Part shown: positions 35,294 through 44,168 of the stretch, one piece after another
Layout of the letters: each line of letters opens with the position of its first letter
How positions within the stretch are numbered: position 1 is the first letter of the stretch
Assembly: GCF_900176535.1 (NCBI RefSeq)
Contig: NZ_FWXT01000002.1
Span: 248,001 to 312,000, forward strand
Reading direction: 5' to 3'
Origin: Pedobacter africanus
GTDB taxonomy: Bacteria > Bacteroidota > Bacteroidia > Sphingobacteriales > Sphingobacteriaceae
DNA length: 64,000 bases
The notes under the pieces: model-generated
The model's database searches: none
The model's input: only the letters and a program-made list of their open reading frames with translations
What the model was told of the DNA's origin: nothing
Translations under genes and position numbers: made by a program

Positions 35294-36787
35294 ATGAAAA
35301 GATATATACTAATTGCCATCGTATTACTTGGAACGGCGTTAATGCCGGGCTGTAAGAAATATTTACAATATACCCCTGCTGATACAAGGTTCCTGATTGA
35401 TATGCCATCAATAAAACAAACGCTTGCATCCTACCTATATAATTTTCAGCGTAATGCAAAATTTGTTGGAGATGCCCCAGGCCCCTGGCTACGCGACTGT
35501 TATTACAGCAGCACTTATTTCGAATACGCCGATGTCTGGTCTTTTAGCAATTTGGATGCAAAATCAACTGCTTTAACCGAGAATGAAAAAAGGCTTGCAG
35601 GCAGAATAAAACTCAATAACCCTGAGTGGGCTTCCCATTATGCTATTGTGGGATTCATGAACCTGATTATTGCCGAAGGGTTGAAAACCAAGGACAATGA
35701 AGAGATGAAGAACTATGTAGTGGGAGAAGCTTTAATTCACAGGGCATTTTCATTGTTTAAGTTGTTGCAGTATTATAGCCCGGTGGATGATCCTGCTTTG
35801 GGCATTCCCATAAATACGAGTATTGATACTAATTATAAGGATCTGGATTTATCAAGAAAATCACAAAAGGAAGTATTTGACCGTATTATTAAAGATCTGA
35901 CTGATGCTGAATCAAGAATAAATAAAACCCTGCCTAGAGCTTCATACAATATACTTTACAATTATGATGTGATATACAGGTTGCTTGCACAAACGTATCA
36001 TTGGTACGCAAGTACCACCGGTTCCAATGAATATTGGGCTCAGGCGGCCAAATATGCCGATCTGGCTATTAACGATCAAAAAGCTGCTGCTGGCGCACTG
36101 CCGCAGGATCTTGCGACTTTGAAGCGACTTTGTTTTACCGCCTCTTTTGTAACTGGTACAATAAGTACTGAGGGCTACCCTGAATCCATTTTTAACATGA
36201 ATGAAATGAGCACAGAGTTTTCAATCAATTATGGATATAAATTTGATTTATGGAATTCCTTATATAAAGATAATGATCTGCGTAAAAGAGCCTGGTTCTT
36301 AGCCAGCAATAAACAGACAACACCTATTGCCGATCTTACACCTACAGATTTAAACCCTGTTGCCAATAAATTGGCTTCTTTAAGTATCTATCGAAAGTTT
36401 CCGGCCTTCCGTCTTTCCGAGCAATACCTGATATGGATAGAAGCATTGGCCCATACTGATTTTGATAAGGCAAAAACTGTGTTGAAAACATGGCAGTCCA
36501 GGCGTTATAGTGGTAATGCCAGTGATTACTACACCCCTGGATCCGTTCATGATCTGGTTAATGAAGTACTAAAGGAGCGTAAAAGGGAGTTTATCCTGGA
36601 GGGCGATATGATCTGGCTCGATATGAAACGCACGCATACTTCTGAAACTCGCGTGGTGCAGGGCAAACAGTTCGAACTGGTGGGTAATGACTGGAAATAC
36701 CAGTTTATGATTCCCGCTTCCGAAACTGAAAAAAATCCTGGAATTAAACAAAACCCAGGCTGGAGCGATGTTATTGTTATTCCATAA
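35294..36787 (+). CDS. SusD/RagB-family lipoprotein
   Basis: A 497-residue surface lipoprotein with the lipobox-like LMPGC and the SusD-type start KYLQYTPADTRFLIDMPS. Helical repeat segments (GEALIHRAFSLFKLLQYYSP) follow, and the C-terminus carries VLKERKREFILEGDMIWLDM and KQNPGW, as in complete members. Its start is 1 bp after the SusC stop, so the pair is tightly coupled. Confidence 0.93.
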   Translation: MKRYILIAIVLLGTALMPGCKKYLQYTPADTRFLIDMPSIKQTLASYLYNFQRNAKFVGDAPGPWLRDCYYSSTYFEYADVWSFSNLDAKSTALTENEKRLAGRIKLNNPEWASHYAIVGFMNLIIAEGLKTKDNEEMKNYVVGEALIHRAFSLFKLLQYYSPVDDPALGIPINTSIDTNYKDLDLSRKSQKEVFDRIIKDLTDAESRINKTLPRASYNILYNYDVIYRLLAQTYHWYASTTGSNEYWAQAAKYADLAINDQKAAAGALPQDLATLKRLCFTASFVTGTISTEGYPESIFNMNEMSTEFSINYGYKFDLWNSLYKDNDLRKRAWFLASNKQTTPIADLTPTDLNPVANKLASLSIYRKFPAFRLSEQYLIWIEALAHTDFDKAKTVLKTWQSRRYSGNASDYYTPGSVHDLVNEVLKERKREFILEGDMIWLDMKRTHTSETRVVQGKQFELVGNDWKYQFMIPASETEKNPGIKQNPGWSDVIVIP

Positions 36788-36804
36788 TTTCTAAACAATT
36801 TATC

Positions 36805-38280
36805 ATGAGAAATATAAGATTATTAATCTCAATCACCGTTGCATTTTTATTTTGCTCGTGTACCAAAGACAAACCATTTGACTACAAACTGACTGATTAC
36901 AGCATAGCAAAGGTAACCTGCCAGGCCAGTAGCAATATCCTGATAGCTGACAATGTATCTGAGCTGGATCTGGACGTAAAAATATATATAGAAAACGGTA
37001 CTTATACCGATATCAATTCTGTTAAGCGGACAGCCTATAAAGAAGTTCCGAAGGAGCGGTGGAGGAGTCATGACATTAAATTTTTCCTTGCTGATGGAAC
37101 GCCTGTTGTTCCGCCTTTTAAAACAGCTTCTTCTTCAGTAAATACCTTACAATTTTATGCTGCTGTTGATGGTATTCGTTCTACAAAATCTGTAGCAGCT
37201 TATTTGAGCGAGTTTCCTCCTTTAGGCAGTAAAGTTACCCAGATAGCCCAACAACCTGAGCCGTCTTTCTTTTCAGTGCAGGTAAAAACTCCCTTCACAG
37301 TTGGGGCCGTTAAGAGAATGCCTGTTATATTCCATGTGATTAATCCAAAGCGTAACGAGGATACTTATCAGCGTATAGATAACGCCGTTCTTTATAATAT
37401 CATTGATCAGTGGAATAATGTGTTTGGTCGTAAAAATGACAGGTCACCCAATGGAGGGAATCCTAATATTGAATTTGTACCTGCCCTAAAAGACCCATCC
37501 GGAAAGCTGCTCGATCAGCCGGGTATTCACAAAATTATATTAACAGACGCACAGGTTACTACTTTTGAAGCCGGGGCTTTGTCTTATATATGGTCTAATA
37601 CCAGCACCTTTTACTGGAACTGTGATAGATACCTGAACGTCTGGATATCTTACAGTTCTTCCAAACTTCCTACAACTGTCTGGCAGAACTATATTAAAAA
37701 AAGTCTGCCATTGGTCTATCCGCAAGGCGTGTGGAACAATTCGGCATTTCCCCTGCCGGCTGATTATCAGGCTGTGGTAAAACAGCTTAATGCAACAGCC
37801 CTGGACGCCTGGAAGTTGAATCCTGGCGGAACTGCAAATACGGGTGAACTTGAACAAGTAGGCTTACTGTTTGATTATTCTCTTCTGGCTGTAAAAGACC
37901 GTGTCAATGTTGTTCAGCCAATGGGTGCATTTCTTGGATTGATTCCGAATGCTCCCCTGCTTTCTACCGGGAATTATCTTTTGCCGCCGACGGGCTCAGT
38001 AAGGAAATGGTATGACGATTTATGCACGGATACCTGGAGGTATAATTTATGGTTTGCAACGCTTGACAACGGCGGATTCGAACCTGCGGGTACAGGAAAT
38101 CCGACCACCAAGTTTGGTCAAATCTCCGGAAGCCCGAACGTTTACACCTCCTTCAATATCATGGAGATAAGTTCCAATTGTACTTCCATAAGCCAACAAC
38201 AAACCGCGCGGATCAATTGGGTACTGGAAAATGCTCCGGGAAGACAGGCCTGGAAAAATCCCTCGGCTATAACAAAATGA
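36805..38280 (+). CDS. pappalysin (M43)-like lipoprotein without the zinc-binding motif
   Basis: A 491-residue lipoprotein (signal ends at FCSC) in the SusC/SusD operon. The second half follows the layout of M43 pappalysin-like metalloproteases: an opening strand KRMPVIFHVINP, helix NAVLYNIIDQWNNVFGR, NPNIEFVPAL, and at the end NIMEISSNC and QQTARINWVLENAPGRQAW, where active members carry the NYMDY...C Met-turn and a QxxRM helix. Where active enzymes have HExxHxxGLxH, this protein has QPMGAFLGLIP (residues 371-381), so all the zinc-ligand histidines and the catalytic glutamate are absent. I infer a binding or structural role for a former protease. Confidence 0.65.
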   Translation: MRNIRLLISITVAFLFCSCTKDKPFDYKLTDYSIAKVTCQASSNILIADNVSELDLDVKIYIENGTYTDINSVKRTAYKEVPKERWRSHDIKFFLADGTPVVPPFKTASSSVNTLQFYAAVDGIRSTKSVAAYLSEFPPLGSKVTQIAQQPEPSFFSVQVKTPFTVGAVKRMPVIFHVINPKRNEDTYQRIDNAVLYNIIDQWNNVFGRKNDRSPNGGNPNIEFVPALKDPSGKLLDQPGIHKIILTDAQVTTFEAGALSYIWSNTSTFYWNCDRYLNVWISYSSSKLPTTVWQNYIKKSLPLVYPQGVWNNSAFPLPADYQAVVKQLNATALDAWKLNPGGTANTGELEQVGLLFDYSLLAVKDRVNVVQPMGAFLGLIPNAPLLSTGNYLLPPTGSVRKWYDDLCTDTWRYNLWFATLDNGGFEPAGTGNPTTKFGQISGSPNVYTSFNIMEISSNCTSISQQQTARINWVLENAPGRQAWKNPSAITK

Positions 38281-38342
38281 TTGCAGGTATTTATTCAACA
38301 TTTAACACGAATTAACTTAACATTTAATACAACTTAATAAAC

Positions 38343-39746
38343 ATGAAAAAAATCTTTTTCTTATTTGTACTTATTTTTGTGATGACTGGTACGCTATGTG
38401 CGCAGGGCATTTCATTTGAGCACGTTACATTTTCTGAGGCCTTGGCAAAATCCAAAAAAGATAACAAGCTCCTTTTTGTTGATTTCTACACGGATTGGTG
38501 CGTTCCCTGTAAAAAGATGACTGCGGAAACCTTCTCACTTCCTTCAGTCGGCTCCATCTTCAATGATCGTTTTATCGCAATTAAAGTAGATGCCGAGAAA
38601 GGAGAAGGCATCGAGCTTGCTAAAAAGTATAAGGTAAATGCGTTTCCTACTATGTTTTGGATGAATTCGGAAGGGAAAATTGTCTACACAGTTGTCGGCT
38701 ATCGTAATGAACCTGACTTCCTGAAGGAAATTGAACGTATAAATAAGTCTGCCGAATTTGGAGGGCTGGAAGCTATGACCCAGCAATTTAGAAACGGCTC
38801 AAACGATCCTGTTTTTTTATTGAATTTTTATAAATTACTGGCAGAGAAGGATCCTATGCGACCAAAGGTTGCACTTCAGTATCTGAACAGCTTGCCTGAT
38901 GATCAGCTTTTTGATCAGGATAATGAAATGACAATTGGTATAATTGGCGATATGATTGACGTCGTGAATATGTTTGATAAACGTTTTTTTTATCATTATG
39001 CTGAAGAGCTGAAGAAACGCGTTGACGCGGGCATGAAAATCTCCAAAAGTTATAGTTTAGGGGTTGCTTTTACTATTCAATTGAAAATACGTGATTTTCT
39101 GAATGCGGCTATTTCAAAGCCAAATAAACAATTGTTTGATGACCTGGTAGCCTATCAGGAAAAATGGCCCAATCATTCATACAAAAATCGTGATGGAGAT
39201 ACGAATCTGCAGACTGGCAGAGGCATCGGCTTTGCATCCTCAGATTTTTTAAAGCTCCAGTATATGTTTGTTAACGATGACAATCCCAATTTATTCAAAC
39301 AAATGCTGGTTCCCTATATGACTAATTTGATGCAGGATTCTAGTGCCTATAGTGCAAATAAGAGGTTGAATAACCTGCTGAATCGCCCAGACCGAAAGAA
39401 GGGCTTTAATGACATGCTGTACATGCTCTTCAAAGGATATAAAGACATTTCTATGAATAATATTATCAACTGGACTGATTATTTCTGGAAAAACTCGCCA
39501 TCCGATAAAAGAACCAGGGAACAGGTGTCGACCTGGGCGTTTTTTGCAGGCGAATTCAATCCATTACAATCCGGGTTAGTAATAGAAGCCGCTATACTTA
39601 TCAATAGAACTGGTGATAAAAACAAAGCGTTGGCTTTACTTGACAAGACCATAACGTTACATAACAAGATGGCTATTAAAAACAAAGACCGTATTGTAAA
39701 GAATCTCGAAAATGCTAAGCGAGACATCATAAATAAAAAGGTATAG
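38343..39746 (+). CDS. secreted thioredoxin-family protein with long helical C-terminus
   Basis: A 467-residue protein with a signal peptide (cleavage near LCAQG). Residues about 25-140 are a thioredoxin fold with the redox motif WCVPCKK (Cys53, Cys56), FVDFYTDWC upstream and KVNAFPTMFWM containing the cis-proline downstream. The remaining 320 residues are mostly helical and unassigned. It is the last gene of the SusC operon and is followed by a strong terminator. Thioredoxin-like proteins are common partners of M43-type genes in such operons, probably for periplasmic disulfide chemistry. Confidence 0.85.
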   Translation: MKKIFFLFVLIFVMTGTLCAQGISFEHVTFSEALAKSKKDNKLLFVDFYTDWCVPCKKMTAETFSLPSVGSIFNDRFIAIKVDAEKGEGIELAKKYKVNAFPTMFWMNSEGKIVYTVVGYRNEPDFLKEIERINKSAEFGGLEAMTQQFRNGSNDPVFLLNFYKLLAEKDPMRPKVALQYLNSLPDDQLFDQDNEMTIGIIGDMIDVVNMFDKRFFYHYAEELKKRVDAGMKISKSYSLGVAFTIQLKIRDFLNAAISKPNKQLFDDLVAYQEKWPNHSYKNRDGDTNLQTGRGIGFASSDFLKLQYMFVNDDNPNLFKQMLVPYMTNLMQDSSAYSANKRLNNLLNRPDRKKGFNDMLYMLFKGYKDISMNNIINWTDYFWKNSPSDKRTREQVSTWAFFAGEFNPLQSGLVIEAAILINRTGDKNKALALLDKTITLHNKMAIKNKDRIVKNLENAKRDIINKKV

Positions 39747-39781
39747 TGCCCTAAGCCTGAAATACGCCTAAATTTCATTAT

Positions 39782-39844
39782 AACAAAGCTTACCGAATAG
39801 ATTCACGATCTCACGCCGGCGAATCTGGCAAGCTTTGTTTTTTT
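39782..39844 (+). terminator. strong intrinsic terminator after the SusC operon
   Basis: A 10-bp perfect outer stem (AACAAAGCTT at 39782-39791 with AAGCTTTGTT at 39830-39839) encloses a second stem AGATTC/GAATCT and is followed by a run of T to 39844. It separates the SusC operon from the sigma gene 20 bp later. Confidence 0.85.
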
Positions 39845-39864
39845 GATTATATTTAACTCCTGCA

Positions 39865-40458
39865 ATGTCCATCCAATCAGAAAATATAGATGTAGTTAGC
39901 GGATTGCGGCAGGGAAAAAACCATGCCCTTACTATCTTATTTGACCGCTATTTTACCTCTTTATGCCATTTTGCAACACGTCTGGTTCAGGACAGTGAAG
40001 ATGCTAAAGACATTGTTCTGGTTACTTTTAATAAGCTTTGGAATAGCCGTGAGAACTTTCATTCCGAGCAAAACATTAAATCATTTTTATACATTGCTGT
40101 TAAGAATGCTTGTTTTGATTTTCTTAAAGTTAACGGGCGCCGGCTGGCACACCACGAGAGTTTTTCAACGCTGGACGAGATAAATGAGGGGGACTTTGAA
40201 CTAAGACAAGTCGAAACAGAATTGCTGAGAAAGATATATGAGGAAGCTGCTAAGCTTCCAGAAAAATGCAGAAAGGTATTTGAACTTACTTATTTGGAGG
40301 AATTAAACTCCAGTGAAATTGCTCAGCAACTCAATATATCCATTTCTAATGTAACTAGCCAGAGAGCCAGGGCCATCCAGTTGCTTAAAATCGCTCTTTT
40401 AGACCAAGACCTCCTATTTTTTTATTTCTTACTTTTAACTTTGAACAGAAAAGTTTAG
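39865..40458 (+). CDS. ECF-type RNA polymerase sigma factor
   Basis: A 197-residue sigma factor. Region 2 holds LFDRYFTSLCHFATRLVQDS and AKDIVLVTFNKLWNSR. Region 4 holds KLPEKCRKVFELTYLEEL and the helix-turn-helix LNSSEIAQQLNISISNVTSQ. The hydrophobic tail (LLFFYFLLLTL) is common in Bacteroidota ECF factors. It is followed by its FecR partner after 112 bp. The usual order is sigma, FecR, SusC, SusD. Here the pair lies after the SusC operon. The end of this gene overlaps the start of the shared promoter element at 40443. Confidence 0.93.
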   Translation: MSIQSENIDVVSGLRQGKNHALTILFDRYFTSLCHFATRLVQDSEDAKDIVLVTFNKLWNSRENFHSEQNIKSFLYIAVKNACFDFLKVNGRRLAHHESFSTLDEINEGDFELRQVETELLRKIYEEAAKLPEKCRKVFELTYLEELNSSEIAQQLNISISNVTSQRARAIQLLKIALLDQDLLFFYFLLLTLNRKV

Positions 40459-40519
40459 CCCGCTACAAAAAATATTTTCATTTTCTTTTGACATCCGGCT
40501 ATCCGGCGTCGTTTTCATA
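40443..40519 (+). promoter_or_regulatory. shared ECF promoter element upstream of FecR (copy 2 of 2)
   Basis: It matches 31529-31604 with a one-base indel and few substitutions. TTGAC is at 40488 and GTCGTTTTC at 40508, the same spacing as ahead of SusC. Its left edge covers the last codons of the sigma gene. It would give the anti-sigma gene its own sigma-dependent start, separate from the sigma gene. Confidence 0.7.
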
Positions 40520-40570
40520 TATATAACGCAATTCTTATCTTACCTATCAAAAAAACAACACAAAACCAAG

Positions 40571-41737
40571 ATGGCACAATTTCAAGAAATAGAGGATTTG
40601 ATACTAAAGTTTCTGAAGAAGGAGATAAGTCCTGAAGAAGAGAGTTTATTACAGCAATGGATAGATCAAGACGATAAAAACAAAATGCTGTTTAATGAAC
40701 TAACAAATAAGGATTTACTTCAAAATAAAATGCAAGCCTTCCACAGCATAGAAAAATTTCAAAAGGAGGCTGCAAGAAAAGAGCTTTTTATGCAAATAGG
40801 GACTGAGGCTAAAGTAGTTCCAATCAATAGATTTAAGAGGTCATTAGGCTGGATTGCTGCAGCCGTTGTTATAGGTGTGGCTGCCATTGCGATAATAATG
40901 AATATTTCAAAAGATAAGATGATTTCTACCCCGGTTGCTGCACAGCCTTCTGAAACTGATGTAGCTCCAAGACATGATGGTGCCGTTTTAACATTAGCGA
41001 GTGGAAAAACAATTGTTTTAGACGATGTAAAGGATGGAAAACTGACTGATATTGCGGTAAAGAACCGTAACCAGGTTTCTTATGTAAATGGCAGTAAAGA
41101 AAAAGTTGAACTGAACACCATGACGACACCAAAAGGGAAGCAATTCTCCCTGGTGCTTGGCGATGGCACTAAAGTTTGGTTAAATGCGGCCAGCTCTATT
41201 ACCTACCCGACAGCTTTTGTTGGAAATGAACGAAAAGTAGATATAACTGGTGAAGTTTATTTCGAGGTTACTCATGATGCTAAGAAGCCATTTAATGTAA
41301 CAGTAAACGGTATGAATGTTCAGGTGTTAGGAACACATTTTAACATTAACAGCTATGGAGATCAAGGAAGCATAAAAACCACATTGTTGCAAGGCAGTAT
41401 CAAAGTTTCCATTGCAGGGAAAACCCAAATGATAAAGCCAGGACAACAAGCGCAGGTTTCAAATGAGAACATTAGAGTGGCATCAAATACTGATGTGGCA
41501 GCAGTGATGGCATGGAAAAATGGATTCTTTTCTTTTGAAGGCGTCGATGTAAAAGTGCTTATGAAAGAAATATCCAGATGGTATGATGTGGAAGTGATCT
41601 ATCAGGGAGAACCTAAAGATCTTTTCTCAGGCGAAATTGACCGGAACTTAACATTAACTCAGGTTTTGAAAGGTCTGGCGGATACAAAGGTGAGATACCG
41701 TATAGAAGAGGGGAAAAAACTTATAATACTTCCATAA
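40571..41737 (+). CDS. FecR-family anti-sigma factor
   Basis: A 388-residue protein with a cytoplasmic sigma-binding part (about 1-90), one membrane helix (LGWIAAAVVIGVAAIAIIMN, about 94-114), the FecR domain (LGDGTKVWLNAASSITYP, GEVYFEVTHDAKKPF, VLGTHFNINSY) and a DUF4974 domain at the end (MKEISRWYDVEVIYQGE). It should hold the sigma factor at 39865 and receive the signal from the STN domain of the SusC protein at 31642. It shares the domain order of the FecR protein at 353. Confidence 0.93.
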   Translation: MAQFQEIEDLILKFLKKEISPEEESLLQQWIDQDDKNKMLFNELTNKDLLQNKMQAFHSIEKFQKEAARKELFMQIGTEAKVVPINRFKRSLGWIAAAVVIGVAAIAIIMNISKDKMISTPVAAQPSETDVAPRHDGAVLTLASGKTIVLDDVKDGKLTDIAVKNRNQVSYVNGSKEKVELNTMTTPKGKQFSLVLGDGTKVWLNAASSITYPTAFVGNERKVDITGEVYFEVTHDAKKPFNVTVNGMNVQVLGTHFNINSYGDQGSIKTTLLQGSIKVSIAGKTQMIKPGQQAQVSNENIRVASNTDVAAVMAWKNGFFSFEGVDVKVLMKEISRWYDVEVIYQGEPKDLFSGEIDRNLTLTQVLKGLADTKVRYRIEEGKKLIILP

Positions 41738-41875
41738 TTGTTCCCTGCCAGTAACATTTTACTGTTGTATTAACCATGATGGCCTAGGCGGTAATGTCAA
41801 AAAAACTAGAATGTTTGGTCGGTCGCTGGGATTATACTTAATTCAGGCTGCGCGCGAATTTGACACAAGCGAAAA

Positions 41876-42445
41876 ATGGAACGTTATGGCAGACTTTCAG
41901 ATACTGATCTCTTCCTCCTTAGTAAAGAGGGTGACGGTGCCGCGTTTACTGAAATCTATAATAGATACTGGGTAGTTGATGGAGCATTTTATATGCAGGA
42001 TGGGAAATCCATGTGGGTAAAATTAACGCATTGGTTTATCAGGAAGCGGAATTGCCTGTAATGGACTATACCGCTGAAGCCAATGATATCGTGAGCAGCA
42101 TTGGCTTCCATGTTGCCTCCCTGGTTGAAGATGGGGCAACCCTGCAGTTAGGTATAGGCAGCATTCCTGATCAGGTATTAAAAAAACCTGTCGGGCCATA
42201 AAAACCTGGGCCCGCACACGGAAATGTTTTCGGACGGCGTGATATCGCTGATCAATAAAGGAGTGATTAACAACAGCCTGAAAAAATTGAACCGCGGCAG
42301 GTCTGTTACTGCCTTTATGGCGGGCACCAGGAAACTTTATGATTTTGTAGACGATAATCCTGCTATCCGGGTGATGGATATCAGTTATGTAAACGATACC
42401 AGCACCATCGGCAAAACCCAAAAGTGGTGGTTCAAAGGAGAATAA
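41876..42445 (+). pseudogene. chimeric relic: ECF sigma start beside a frameshifted CoA-transferase fragment
   Basis: Positions 41876-41970 encode the amino end of an ECF sigma factor (LSDTDLFLLSKEGDGAAFTE, then IYNRYW), after which homology ends. From about 42004 another frame reads like the middle of an acetyl-CoA hydrolase/4-hydroxybutyrate CoA-transferase (HVGKINALVYQEAELPVMDY, then HVASLVEDGATLQLGIGSIP). A slip at a run of seven A (42180-42186) shifts the frame, which continues as HTEMFSDGVISLINKGVINN and GRSVTAFMAGTRKLYDFVDD until a stop at 42443. Both ends of the CoA-transferase are missing. Nothing here can be functional. Confidence 0.8.
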
Positions 42446-42560
42446 GTTTATAGCCATCTTTTATTTCCATCCTGGTACTCTTATCTTTTTTAAGTAGTGC
42501 CAGTTTTGAAAGGTCTCAAACCAGAATTCTGCGTCCGGAAAAAGAACGGAAATAGCTCAT

Positions 42561-42833
42561 TTAGGTTTTATTTGTTTTCTTTCTGTATTTCCATTTGCAG
42601 AATAGCATTGCTGTATTGAGCAGTAAGGAAAATATATTGGTGGAGATGATTGGTATATCCGATTTAGAACCACCATAATAGATCCATAGCGCGTTTCCGA
42701 GAATCAATACAATGAACATGATCCAGGATACATCGGATGCTTTTTTCTCCTTTATGGTTTTAACCAGTTGTGGTATGACCGACGATGAGGTACAGATACC
42801 TGCTACAAGTCCCAGTATTTGAATGGATTCCAT
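42561..42833 (-). CDS. SemiSWEET sugar transporter
   Basis: A 90-residue membrane protein with three helices, the length of bacterial SemiSWEETs. SSVIPQLVKTIKEK contains the PQ motif of the MtN3 fold and is followed by the DVSWIMFIVLILGNALWIYY helix, cited in part. Two copies assemble into a pore that passes mono- or disaccharides. It lies 95 bp downstream of the DUF892 gene on the same strand, with a hairpin between them. A broken copy of its start is at about 28.6 kb. Confidence 0.85.
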   Translation of the reverse strand: MESIQILGLVAGICTSSSVIPQLVKTIKEKKASDVSWIMFIVLILGNALWIYYGGSKSDIPIISTNIFSLLLNTAMLFCKWKYRKKTNKT

Positions 42834-42882
42834 TGAATGGGTTTTATGTTGGTCTTACTGATGCAGGGATCCCGGAGTCAAA

Positions 42883-42909
42883 TGCCCCTTAGCGCCGTGC
42901 TAAGGGGCA
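42883..42909 (-). terminator. perfect 11-bp hairpin after the DUF892 gene
   Basis: TGCCCCTTAGC and GCTAAGGGGCA pair perfectly around a 5-base loop, 20 bp after the DUF892 stop. Only a short T-rich stretch follows on the minus strand, so termination is probable but not certain. Confidence 0.6.
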
Positions 42910-42928
42910 GGGAAGATTATCCTTTTTA

Positions 42929-43483
42929 TTATTCAGCTGCTGCCTGTTCATTGATTGAGCTTACTGCAATTTCTGTAAGGGCGACGTCAGTTGCCTTTTC
43001 ATTGTCAAGTGTAAATTGCAGGAGTTCGGCCACATCGGTATGTCCCATGTTGTTGGCAAAAACTACCAGAGTACCATAGGTTGCAATTTCGTAATGCTCT
43101 ACCTTTTGGGCTGCCAGGATTAGCCCTGCATCCCGGATCATAGTATCCGCATCGGTATCCTCAATTATGCTTTCAGCTTCTTTTATCAATCCTACCATGG
43201 CATCGCATTTTTTTGCCTGAGCTTTTTCATCCAGTAGCTGAAAAACCTGCTCCAGAGTTGCAATGTGATTATTGGTTTCTTCTGTATGTTTTTCAAATGC
43301 AGCTGCGAGTTCAGGGCTGGTTGCGGCCTTCTTCATTTTTGGGAGCGCTTTAGAAAGGTGTTTTTCTGCCCAGTAGATGTCTTTGAGTTCATCTACGAAG
43401 AATTCATGGAATTCTGAATTTTCCATCTTGCCTGTTTTGGATTTTGTGGCGGCTTTTGCGCCGGTTTTTGTTGTAGTTGCCAT
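42929..43483 (-). CDS. DUF892 (YciF/YciE-like) ferritin-like stress protein
   Basis: A 184-residue four-helix protein after a flexible lysine/alanine/threonine-rich tail of 20 residues. Family motifs are present: FFVDELKDIYWAEKHLSKAL, AAAFEKHTEETNNHIATLEQ and LILAAQKVEHYEIATYGTLV, with the conserved glutamates and histidines of a di-iron site. Such proteins are induced by general stress. The amino tail is also preserved in the deleted copy at 28.7 kb. Confidence 0.9.
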   Translation of the reverse strand: MATTTKTGAKAATKSKTGKMENSEFHEFFVDELKDIYWAEKHLSKALPKMKKAATSPELAAAFEKHTEETNNHIATLEQVFQLLDEKAQAKKCDAMVGLIKEAESIIEDTDADTMIRDAGLILAAQKVEHYEIATYGTLVVFANNMGHTDVAELLQFTLDNEKATDVALTEIAVSSINEQAAAE

Positions 43484-43805
43484 AATTTTTAGTTTTTCGT
43501 TAGATTAATGTTCTTGAGTAGTGTCGTATTATAATCAACTAAAGGAAAATAACCCGCAGTATTAAAATTTGTTTAAACTTTTTTAAAAAGGATGATTTTT
43601 GCCGGGAACGGTAGCTGGAGCGCAATCCTAAGGTATTTAATCAACATTGGATAAAGGGTGTTGTTTTAGTTTCTTTTGGGCTTTTTTAGGTTAGGTTTAA
43701 AACATTTTGATCTTATAGGGGGTTAATGAATTTACCTATTACAGATCTAATCTTCAACATTATGAAAACAAAAAGCATATTAAAATTTTTGCTGAGGTTC
43801 GCCAG

Positions 43806-44030
43806 GTGCTTATAGATAAATTTGGTGGAGTAACTGTCTATTCCAGAAATCAGGTTAAAGGATTTTGGAAACCGGGGGAAGGAAAGGCGGTAGAGGATGA
43901 ACTGTTGGTGTTTGAAGTGATGTGCCTAAAAATTGATCCCGCATTTTGGGATAAGCTGAAGCTGAGACTGCTCAAAATTTTTAAACAGGATTCGCTGATC
44001 ATCAGGTGTTCTAAAATAGAACTCCTTTAG
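43806..44030 (+). CDS. small conserved protein, probably the C-terminal part of a longer family
   Basis: Starting from GTG at 43806 the 74 residues include VLIDKFGGVTVYSRNQ-type and LLVFEVMCLKIDPAFW segments and end IIRCSKIELL. This resembles the C-terminal two thirds of an uncharacterised bacterial family of about 120-130 residues. The frame stays open upstream to a stop near 43720 (it reads KHIKIFAEVRQV just before the GTG) but offers no ATG. The gene may therefore have lost its start. An out-of-frame ATG at 43762 encodes only 17 residues. Confidence 0.5.
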   Translation: MLIDKFGGVTVYSRNQVKGFWKPGEGKAVEDELLVFEVMCLKIDPAFWDKLKLRLLKIFKQDSLIIRCSKIELL

Positions 44031-44168
44031 ACGTTATGTATGCTGGGTTTTTCCGTTGCGGTGGACAACAGTCGGTTTTGAGTTTTGTTTAACAAAATGT
44101 TAAATAATTTTTATGAAACTTTCTTACTTTCAGTCTGTTGATTTTAAACGAACTTAAAGACATCTATT

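Larger units (their letters stand above)
42803..43659. repeat. full copy of the SemiSWEET-start/DUF892/promoter block (deleted copy 28601-28904)
   Basis: It contains the first codons of SemiSWEET, an 11-bp hairpin, the whole DUF892 gene and about 175 bp of its upstream region. All but positions 42891-43445 are also present at 28601-28904. The remaining bases up to 43775 hold no gene. They show loose similarity to the region ahead of the Rieske gene (about 25290-25370), possibly a common stress-type promoter. Confidence 0.88.
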
